A DNA stretch of 64,000 nucleotides from Methylohalobius crimeensis 10Ki (GTDB taxonomy: Bacteria; Pseudomonadota; Gammaproteobacteria; Methylococcales; Methylothermaceae). Positions 43,174 through 54,300 of this stretch are shown here, one piece after another. A program made the position numbers and the translations under genes. Position 1 is the stretch's first letter. Each line of letters starts with the position of its first letter. The notes beneath the pieces were generated by a model. It saw nothing but the letters and a program-made list of their open reading frames with translations. It did not search any database and was not told where the DNA came from. The stretch covers positions 558,001-622,000 of the forward strand of contig NZ_ATXB01000001.1 of assembly GCF_000421465.1 (NCBI RefSeq), in the 5' to 3' direction.

Positions 43174-43407
43174 ATGCCCAGTGTTAGAGTGAAAGAAAAC
43201 GAACCTTTCGATATCGCCCTGCGTCGTTTTAAACGGGCTTGCGAAAAAGCCGGTGTGTTGTCGGAAGTTCGCCGGCGGGAACATTACGAAAAACCCACCG
43301 AAGCGCGCAAACGCAAAGCCGCCGCCGCGGTCAAACGCCATCTGAAACGCTTGTCGCGCGAGCGCTACGCCTTGGAAAACCTGCGTCGGGGGCGTTCGGT
43401 TGCCTGA
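43174..43407 (+). CDS. rpsU: 30S ribosomal protein S21
   Basis: The 77-residue, strongly basic protein starts [21 protein letters not shown] and has the S21 core ([18 protein letters not shown]) with an Arg/Lys-rich tail. It binds the 3' end of 16S rRNA near the anti-Shine-Dalgarno. The ribosome site AAGGAGATTAG is strong. It heads the macromolecular-synthesis operon that continues with dnaG and rpoD, the classical gammaproteobacterial order with yqeY inserted. Confidence 0.98.
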   Translation: MPSVRVKENEPFDIALRRFKRACEKAGVLSEVRRREHYEKPTEARKRKAAAAVKRHLKRLSRERYALENLRRGRSVA

Positions 43408-43408
43408 G

Positions 43409-43858
43409 ATGGACGTCAAGGCGCATCTCCAACAGGATATGAAAAACGCCCTCAAGGGCGGAGACAAGGTGCGTCTCGGCACCATCCGCCTGATTATGGC
43501 CGCCATCAAGCAGCGCGAGGTGGATGAGCGCATCGAATTGGACGACTCCCAGATTTTAGCGGTGTTGGACAAAATGGCCAAGCAGCGGCGCGAATCCATC
43601 GCCCAGTACCAGGAGGCGGGACGCGACGATCTGGTGGAGAAAGAGCAAGCGGAGCTGGAGGTGATTCGGTCCTACTTGCCTGCGCCTTTGAGCGAGGCCG
43701 AAATCGACGCCCTGATCGAGCACGCCAAGGCCGAAGTCGGCGCTCAGGGGGTTCGGGATATGGGGAAAATCATGGCCAAGCTCAAACCTCAGTTGCAGGG
43801 GCGAGCCGATTTGGGCCAGGTGAGTGCCAAAGTGAAAGCGGCGCTCACCCGGGGATGA
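43409..43858 (+). CDS. yqeY: GatB/YqeY family protein
   Basis: The 149-residue protein starts at MDVKAHLQQDMKNALKGG, one base after the rpsU stop. It has the YqeY pattern RLGTIRLIMAAIKQREVD at the N-terminus and a helical C-terminal domain (VRDMGKIMAKLKPQLQGRADL) like the tail of GatB. It may assist tRNA-dependent amidation but its role is not settled. Its place between rpsU and dnaG is common in gammaproteobacteria. Confidence 0.92.
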   Translation: MDVKAHLQQDMKNALKGGDKVRLGTIRLIMAAIKQREVDERIELDDSQILAVLDKMAKQRRESIAQYQEAGRDDLVEKEQAELEVIRSYLPAPLSEAEIDALIEHAKAEVGAQGVRDMGKIMAKLKPQLQGRADLGQVSAKVKAALTRG

Positions 43859-43885
43859 CCCCGCTTGTCCCATGTGCCCATAGCG

Positions 43886-45625
43886 ATGGCGGGGCGTATT
43901 CCACAAAGCTTTATCGACGAACTTTTGGCCCGGGCGGATATCGTCGAAATCATCAACGCCCGGGTCCCGCTCAAGAAAACGGGTCGCAATTTTGTGGCCC
44001 GTTGTCCTTTCCACGACGAAAAAACGCCTAGTTTCAGCGTCAGTCCCAACAAGCAGTTTTACTATTGTTTCGGTTGCGGCGTTTCCGGATCGGCCATCGG
44101 TTTTTTGATGGAGTACGATCACTTGACCTTTCCGGAGGCGATCGAAACCTTGGCGGCGCACTATGGATTGACGGTGCCGCGCGAAAACGGCGCGGGCCGG
44201 GAAAAGGACGAAGCCGAACGCCAACGATTACAGGCGCTCTACCGCGTCAATCAGGAGGCGGCGGTTTTTTACGCCCGCCAGTTGCGGGAGACAGGCTGTT
44301 CGGCGGTCGAATATCTGCGCCGGCGGGGGGTGGATGGCAAAATCGCCCGCCGCTACGGGGTCGGTTATGCGCCGCCGGAGTGGGAAGCCTTGTGTCGCCG
44401 CTACGACGCCCAGTTATTGGGGGAGGCGGGCTTGGCGATTGCCAAGGAGGGGCGCGGCCATTACGACCGTTTTCGCGATCGAATCATGTTTCCGATCCGC
44501 AACCGCCGAGGTCAAGTACTCGGTTTCGGCGGTCGTGCCTTGGGGGAGCAAGGACCGAAATACCTGAACACGCCGGAAACCCCGGTGTTTCATAAAGGCC
44601 GGGAAGTCTACGGTTTGTACGAGATGTTGCAGGTCGGTGGACGCCCGTCTCGAATCCTGGTCGTGGAAGGGTACATGGATGTGATCGCCCTGGCGCAGCA
44701 AGGGATTCCTTATGCGGTGGCTACCTTGGGCACCGCCGCCACCTCCGATCATGTGCGGCTGCTGTTTCATCACGCCGGAGAATTGGTGTTTTGCTTCGAC
44801 GGCGATGCGGCCGGTCGGAAAGCGGCTCGGCGCGCCTTGGAGGCGGTTTTGCCGCAGCTTCAGGCGGGACGCAAGGTGACTTTTTTATGGTTGCCGGAAG
44901 GGGAAGATCCGGATTCCCTGGTTCGTAAAGAAGGCGCGCGAGCATTTGAGGAGCGCGTGCGTCAGGCGGAGCCGCTGTCGAGCTATTTCTTTCGCGGCCT
45001 GAGTGAGGATTTGGATTTGTCTCAAATGGAAGATCGGGCCGCTTTGCTGAAGCAGGCTCGACCCTTGTTGCAACGCTTGCCGGAAGGTGCTTTCCGGCAA
45101 ATGATGCAAGCCCGCTTGAAGGAACTTGCGGGAAGCCGGGAGGTCGAAACGCGTACTGAAAGAAACGAGTCCATTCAGCGTCTTCCGCGTCTGCGGCAGC
45201 CACGCGTGGAGGAACGGGTCGCGGCCTTGTTGGTGCATCACCCCCGCGCCTTCGCTTGTTTGCCAGACGGATTTCGCGAAGCGGCCAAAATTGGCCGTCA
45301 CGGCGAGCTATTGGCTCAATTGGTGCTAACCTTAGAGATGACTCCAGAAATTAATTCCACGGTTTTACTGGAAAAATTTCAAGCCAACCCCCATTTATCT
45401 CATTTGCAGGAACTATTGAGCCAGGAAGCGTTTCAATCCATAGAAGATCCCCAGAGGGAATTGCTGGATGCGGTGACCGCTCTCAACAGAAAGATCGACA
45501 AGTTGCGTCTGAAAGCGCTGCTGGGCAAAGCGGATCGAGAAGGTTTAACCCAGGAAGAGAAGGCCGAGTTGCTTACTTTGATGGGAGGGTCCCAAGGATC
45601 ACCGTTGTTAGTTGACATTCAATAG
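43886..45625 (+). CDS. dnaG: DNA primase
   Basis: Starting at MAGRIPQSFIDELLARADIV the protein has 579 residues, like E. coli primase. The zinc-binding domain has C40, H43, C61 and C64 (CPFHDEK; YYCFGCG). The TOPRIM catalytic domain contains LVVEGYMDVIALAQ with the key Glu and the acidic patch FCFDGDAAGRKAA. The C-terminal DnaB-interaction domain (about 430-579) is present. An upstream TTG start would add seven residues without a ribosome site. It is co-transcribed with rpsU and rpoD. Confidence 0.97.
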   Translation: MAGRIPQSFIDELLARADIVEIINARVPLKKTGRNFVARCPFHDEKTPSFSVSPNKQFYYCFGCGVSGSAIGFLMEYDHLTFPEAIETLAAHYGLTVPRENGAGREKDEAERQRLQALYRVNQEAAVFYARQLRETGCSAVEYLRRRGVDGKIARRYGVGYAPPEWEALCRRYDAQLLGEAGLAIAKEGRGHYDRFRDRIMFPIRNRRGQVLGFGGRALGEQGPKYLNTPETPVFHKGREVYGLYEMLQVGGRPSRILVVEGYMDVIALAQQGIPYAVATLGTAATSDHVRLLFHHAGELVFCFDGDAAGRKAARRALEAVLPQLQAGRKVTFLWLPEGEDPDSLVRKEGARAFEERVRQAEPLSSYFFRGLSEDLDLSQMEDRAALLKQARPLLQRLPEGAFRQMMQARLKELAGSREVETRTERNESIQRLPRLRQPRVEERVAALLVHHPRAFACLPDGFREAAKIGRHGELLAQLVLTLEMTPEINSTVLLEKFQANPHLSHLQELLSQEAFQSIEDPQRELLDAVTALNRKIDKLRLKALLGKADREGLTQEEKAELLTLMGGSQGSPLLVDIQ

Positions 45626-45634
45626 CGTTATAAT
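45605..45634 (+). promoter_or_regulatory. Candidate internal promoter for rpoD within the end of dnaG
   Basis: TTGTTA (45605-45610) and a perfect TATAAT (45629-45634) are separated by 18 bases. It lies at the dnaG stop, 50 bases before the rpoD ATG. An internal promoter before rpoD is also known in E. coli, where one is heat-inducible; here the elements look sigma-70-like. Confidence 0.55.
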
Positions 45635-45683
45635 TGAAGGTTTCCCTCTGCCGACCCGATTAATATATCGATAGGTTGAATTT

Positions 45684-47492
<1,809 letters not shown>

Positions 47493-47505
47493 TCGCCGAT
47501 TTTGT

Positions 47506-47582
<77 letters not shown>

Positions 47583-47591
47583 ATGACATCG

Positions 47592-47626
47592 AAGCCTTAC
47601 TGGGTCAATCCGGTAAGGCTTTTTTC
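47592..47626 (+). terminator. Rho-independent terminator after tRNA-Ile2
   Basis: The arms AAGCCTTAC and GTAAGGCTT are separated by about 12 bases and followed by TTTTT on the plus strand. It is ten bases after the tRNA and should end both the tRNA and rpoD transcripts. Confidence 0.85.
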
Positions 47627-48395
47627 TTGGTTCTATGGCGTTGCTTGAAGCCAAGCATACGATTGCAACTCCCCTTGCTCAAGGTTTCGGCTTGCTCGAA
47701 TAGTTTTGACCGATTTGTGCAATCGGCGGTGGTTGGCCGGTTCCTTTTGCAGATAGGCGGTTTCATCCTCTTTCCGGTGGCGTAAATCCTCCAGATATTC
47801 CAATACCGCTTCCCGCGGCAAAAGCCGGTCAGACGCTTTCCTGCAGCGATTCCAGGTTAAGTGTCGAGTCGTTCGGGATTCTGGGTAATCTCTAATCTCC
47901 CACAGGTCCCCCGACGTCTGCATCGCCAGCCAAGATTCCTCAGTGATAATCCTTCTAGTTCACGTCGATGGCGTTCTGGTTGACGAATCGGAGGACCAAG
48001 CGCAGTTTTCCGGAAACGAAAACGGTAATGTAGCCGGTGATCTTCTGCATTGGATTCCGCAACCAATATACGTTTTCGCCACGATGTACAACGAACTTTT
48101 GTGGATAGTGTCGCGTTTTCGAATTCCCAGGGACCGCGAATTGGCAAAGTGAGATATAGCTCAAGGTTCCGATTTGTAAAATTTTTTTAAACTCGGATTA
48201 AGCAAAAAATTGAGTGGCCAGTTGCCGGTTTGATAGGGCTAACCTGATCCTTCTCCTGGCTTGTTCGCTTGTCCGCCTAATCGGGGACAAAAATCGCGAT
48301 TGGCGCTTTGACTGGGAAAACTGAAAAAAAATGACGAAGAAATGGGATTTATCGCCAATCACTATAACTTCTATGCATATTGCATACTTAGGCAA
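47627..48395. other. Gene-poor gap before the giant secreted protein
   Basis: These about 770 bases carry only short, mutually overlapping frames on both strands, none recognised. Composition is mixed and becomes AT-rich towards 48200-48390. It may be decayed coding DNA or a long promoter region for the giant gene. A TTGACT at 48308-48313 lacks a good -10 at the right distance. Confidence 0.4.
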
Positions 48396-51300
48396 ATGAA
48401 GTCGACTCATAAGCGACGGAACTTAGTTACTAGCCATGTAATTCTGTTGACTTTATTGCTGGTGTGGGGAGGCAAAGCGGTGTCTGCCGATGGTGGCATC
48501 AACTGGCTAGCGACACAGGCTCAGGTCAACGGAAGCTATACGGGACCTTCTAGTCTTGCTACCCCATTCCAGGCAACTGCGGAAACCCTACGAACTTTTT
48601 TCCACCTGGATAAGCCGTCACAGCCGGGGATTCCCGGAGCGCGCCAATTTCTGGAAAGCGATAGCTATCCAAGCACCGAGCATCTCAGCCGTCTGATTCT
48701 CATGCAAGCCGATGCCGGTTTCGGCGTTGCCGAAGCGGTTGAGTCGTTGATCGACAACGCCAATCCGGGCGGCGGATTCGGCGAGTTAGAAGGTTACTCT
48801 AGTACGGCGCTGGATACTGCTTTCGCGCTCGAGGCATTGAATGCTGCAGGTTATAACAGTCATGAAATCGCATGGCGTGCTCTAGATTTTTTACTGAATG
48901 CGCAAAGGCCCAACGGCGGCTGGCGCGAAGGAGACAATGCTTCCAGCGTCTACGTCACCGGATTGGTTCTTCACGCGCTGGCACCATACAGGACAAGCGT
49001 TCAGGACGTAGCAGAAGCCATCTCCGCAGCGCGCAGCTTTTTGTTCTCCAAACGGGGCGCCGACGGTTTGTGGAGTGAGGACTTTGCAAGCGCAACCGCT
49101 CTGATGGCGTTGATTGTCAGCGCTACCGATATTACCCCGCTTCAATCCACCGCAGACGCCCTTGCGGCACGGCAAAGAACCAACGGCAGCTGGTCCGATG
49201 ATGTCTTTTCCACTGCACTGGCTTTGCGGGCTTTGTGGCTTTACCAGCTCAGTTCAGCGGAGGTGAAATCTAACCTAGACGGAAGCGTCGGCGGTCGTGT
49301 GGTGACATCGGGAAGCGAGGCGCCGGTCGCCAATGCGGAAGTCTTTTTGGCTTCGCGTCCGGAATTTCGTGTTGTGACCGGAGAGGATGGCTATTTCCAT
49401 TTAACGGGTGTGCCTGCGGGAACGGAAACCGTGGTCGCGGAAAAAGAGGGTTATTTGTCCGTCACCAATGTGGTGACCGTTTTCGCCGATCAGGAGTCGA
49501 ATGCGGGGCAGTTGCTTCTGGCTTATAGTCCCCAAAGCGGCATCGTCACCGGTTCTATTACAGATAGCCATGATCAAAGTGCCTTATCCGGTGCGACGGT
49601 GAGCTTGATCGGTGCACAAGTTTATACCACAACCACGGGGGCCCGCGGTGCCTTTGAATTGGTTGGCATCGCCCCCGGCGATTATCAAGTGACTGTCGAA
49701 AAGACGGGTTATGTCACGGCTTCCGGCCAGGTGCATGCGGTTGCCGGCGAAGTCTTGGCACTGCGGCAGACGCTCGTGAGGACGGGTGCGTTTTTGGATG
49801 AGGCACCGGGCAACGTGACAGGGAGAGTGGTCGACGGCGCGACAGGCTCGCCAATCGCCGATGCCCGAATCGCGCTTAATGGAGAGATATCGGCAAGTAC
49901 GGATGGCAACGGTAACTTCCAGCTTCCCTCGTTGGCACGCGGATCGTACCAAGCCACCCTAACGGCCGATGGCTACCGTGGTCAAATTATTTTCTTCGTA
50001 TTCAATCCCGGCGCTTCAGGGGAACTTGGCACCTTGCGCCTTTACCACCTCAGTGACGCTATCGCGCCGTTCTCGCTGACACTCCATGGTCGGGTGATTG
50101 ATGGGGTGACGGGACAGCCGATCAGCGGTGCGTCGATCAAACGATTGGGGACGGAGCTTGCCGTACAGTCCGATTTTAACGGTGTCTTCACTTTATCGGA
50201 GTTGGAGGTGCTGAATTTTGAGCTCGTCTTTTCCGCCCCCGGCTATGTTGAGCGGACATTTACGCTTTCGGCCAGTGGTTATGGTGAATTTCAGCAGGAC
50301 TTTTTATTGCCTCCTGAAGAGGGTGATCCGAATGCCCCAACCACTACATTGACCGGCGTGGTCAAAAATCAATCGACGGGGGAACCGATCGCGGGAGCCA
50401 ACGTCTGGTTGTCGGGCGATCAAGGGTTTTTGGCACAGACCGACAGGGAAGGGCGGTTTGAAATCGTGGGCATTGATGCGCTCGAGTTCTCCCTTCGGGC
50501 GAGTGCGGTGGGGTACGTGGAAACCGCCCGGCAGCTGACCTTGTCCGCCCACGGGGTCTATATGCTTGATATTGACCTTGAGCCGCTTGCCGACGATCCA
50601 GCGAAGGAGCGTTTCCAGGTGGTTTCGCTGATGGCTCTGAGTGAATCGGTCGGTGCTGACGAAACCGTGATATTCGAAGCGGAGATCGGCAATTTGAGAG
50701 ACCAGGCGCAGGATGTTTTGGTCATCGGTGAAATGGTCAATGGGGCTGAAGAACCGATGGCAACGGTTATGCCTTATATCCCCGGCACCACTCAAACGGA
50801 GAGTCAATTCAGTTTTGCACCCGGGGAGGTCAAAACGCTCGACATCCCATGGCCTGTCGCACAAGCTGCGCCGGGCGACTACCAACTCATCCTGCGAGTG
50901 GTCGAACCCGGTACCGTCAGCCGCTCGCTGCCTACCGGTGTGGTGCTGGCCAAAGATAGAGCTTACGGTACGGTTCATCCGAGTGCCGCTTTCGACGGGA
51001 CCCTCGGGCTGCAGCCGCCGCTGACCCAAGCGGGAACCCAAGTGCCGGTGAAGCTCGATGCCCTGGTTGTCAATAGCGGCAACGTGCCTCTTGAGAATCT
51101 CGCGCTGACATTGGTCATTGAGAATCCCGCGAGCGGCAATGTGGTGCACGAGGCAAGTGCCTCTTTCGGCCGGTTGGCGGTCAGCAATCATAAGCTGGTG
51201 AGCTTCGGCGAATGGATTCCAACAGCTGAAGGTAATCTGGATATCCGCATCGAATCTGCAGAGCCAAGTATCGCCGGTGAAATCCGCGGCAATTTTTACG

Positions 51301-54300
51301 TGGGCGATAAGGCGACGGGTACCTTTGCCGTGGATAAGGCCGTCGTCCCGGAAGGTACCCGGACGGTGCGGGGTACCGTGACCCTGGACGGCGTCGATAC
51401 CGCTCTCGGAAGTACCACCGACCCATTGTTTTTTGCCGTGCGCAAAGCGGTACAAACCGGCGGAGAATACACAGCCCGCGAAGCCATGGCCTGGCAGCGG
51501 CGCAACCGCTGCATGGGCTGCCATATCCAGACGCAGAGTTTGGTGGGGGTAGCCGCGGCTTTCCAAAAGAATTTGGGCGATGAGGCTTCCGCCGTCAGTC
51601 TCTATAACACGATTGCCAGCAGCCGACAGGACGACGGCGGGTTGCGCTCCAGTCGCCCTCACAAGACGCGTACCCAGACCGCTTTGGGGGCATGGTCGCT
51701 TTCAGGTTGGGACGACATCGAAACCAGTTTTAGAACTCTATATAAAGCTGCCGAACATCTCTACGAGCGCAAGTCGCGGTCAGGCAATCGAACCTGGTGG
51801 AGTCCGGATCAAAAAGGCGGCTGGTGGTATTCCAGCGATGCCCATACCGCTATGACAGTCAAGGCGTATACCCGGTTGCTCAATGCTGCCGCTGAGATCG
51901 ATGTCGTGCAGATCGACGATTATCGTCTCGATGAGGTAGCAGGGCTTGGGCCAGGTGTCAAACCTCGGGATTTGGAAGTCGGACCGGACGGCTATCTCTA
52001 TGCCATCAAGCAGACGGGCGACCTGGTTCGGATCGATCCCGATACGGGCGTCGCTGAGACGGTCGGCGATCGCTTGCCTATCGACGGCTTCGGCCTTGCC
52101 ATCGACGCCGACGGAATAATTTACGTCTCCGGCAGGGGCGGCAAGCTGATTCGCCGGCATCCGGACGGTACCGTCGACACCCTGCTGTCGGGAAGCGGGG
52201 TGCTCACCGATGTGGAGATCGGCTTCGACGGGCTTCTTTATGTAGCGGACTATAGCCATCGTCGTATTTTGAAGGTGACCGCTACCGGCCAGTCGACGGT
52301 GTGGGCCGGGGGAGGCGTCCTCAATCGTCCTTATGGGCTGACACTCGATGAAGAAGGCAATGCATTCGTTGCCAACTACGGCGGTTTCAATATCGTCAAG
52401 GTAGATTCCGGCGGCACAGCGTCGATTTTTACCAACGGTCTCCAATACCGGCCGATCTGGATTGATCGAAATAGTTTGGGAGAATTCTATTTCTCGACCG
52501 CTTCCTATTCGAGCGAGGGACAATTTACCCCGGATGCCCTCAATCATCTCAGCGATCGCGGCGTGGTGGAGCGTTTGGCATCCGGCAATACCCTGCGCGG
52601 GGTAGCAGTGATGGGCGGGCGGACGTTTGCCGTGAGCACCAATGGCAACACTTTGCTGAAACTTCAGACCATACCTCTTGAGACCACATTGTTGCCAAAT
52701 TTTGCCGAGGAAGTCGCCCGTGCGGCGAATTACTTCCTGGCCCGTTATGGGGACAATACTTCGGACAACATCGTTCAGGCCATGAGGCTGACCGGACTGG
52801 CCGAAGCCCGCCGCGTGGTTGCGGACGAAGCGCTGAAGACGGAAATCGACGCGGCCATCGACACCATCGAACAGGTGCTACGTAAACGTCAGCGAGCGGA
52901 CGGCGGCTGGGGCCGCTATGTCGGCTGGGGAAGCGATTCCATGGTGACGGCCTTGGTCGGCATCGCCCTCGATTACACCGACCCCTCGAAGAACGATCCC
53001 CTGGTGCGCAATACCATCCAATATCTCCTGTCGAGTCAGCTCAGCGATCACTCCTGGCGCAGTGCCAATAGAATCCTGACGACGCGCCTGGCGGCGACCA
53101 GTTTGGTCGTGACTTATTTACCCGTCGCCTTGGAGCGTTTGGGCGGCATCGATGTGGATCTGCATCTGGCATTTCCCGAAAATTCGACATTGTCGGCGCC
53201 TTCCATTGCACCCTCGGAGCAATCCACCGACACCAGCGGCCACACCGAGTACCGTTGGCAGCTTCTCGGAGTGACTTCGAGCAGCCGGCAGCTCGATTTC
53301 GACCTGACCCTCGTCGATTTGGCCTTGGGCGAGGAACGGCCGGTGGCGCTGGAAGCCTACATCGAATTTCAGAACTCCTTCAACGAAGAAAAGATTCGTG
53401 TCGATCTGCCCATACCAACGGTTCGGGCGGAGAGCGAGATGAAGTTGACCCTCGGCACCGACCGCACCAACTACCAAGCTAACGATACCGTCGCTATCGA
53501 TGTCGCCGTCGACAATACGGGGACGACCGTGGCGGACGGTCGCGTCGAATTGGCGATTCGGGCCGCGGGATCGAGCGATTCCCTCGCGGTTCTCGATCCC
53601 CATTCATTCACCGGATTGGTTTCCGGCGAACAGTTGCCGATGACCGACGACTGGGGAACCGGAACTACCTTGGTGGGTGAATATGCGGTCCACGCGCGTC
53701 TTTTGGACGCCCAAGATCGCTTGCTCGATTATAAAACCGCGCCGTTCACCATCGATCATGGCGAGGCGCCGGTGATCGACGCACGGGTGTTGACCGACAA
53801 ACCGGTCTACGAAGCCTGGGATCAAGTATTGATCGAGGGACGGGTGGCCAATGTCAGCGAAAATGTCATTCAGCCACCGACGCGAGGCGTACTGACCGTT
53901 GCCGATCCCTCCGGCACGGTGATTTATACCAATCACGGCGATGTCGGCGAATTGGTTCCAGAGGGACTGCGGGATCTCGGCTTCACCTTGACCTTGGCCG
54001 ACGCCCCGGCCGGTATCTATTCGATCACTTGGGAGGTGCTGGACGACTTCAGCCATGCGCTCTTGGCGACGCGAACGACCGATTTCACCGTAGAGCGGCA
54101 GGCGGTCCAAGGCTTGACCGGAAGCGTCGAAGCTGCACCGACCCGGGTTTATCAAGGCGATCCGGTGCAGTGTTCGGAGCAGGTGACCAATCTCGCTGCA
54201 TCCGACTTGGCCGGTGTCAAACTGGTGAGTCAATTGGTCCGTCTCACCGATGAGCATGTCGTCGAAGGAGGTTCTCGGTTGGTGGATCTGAAAGGTGAGG

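Noticed and set aside
47633-48152. Short frames on both strands in the gap after tRNA-Ile2
   Set aside because: They overlap each other, lack ribosome sites and resemble nothing I recognise.
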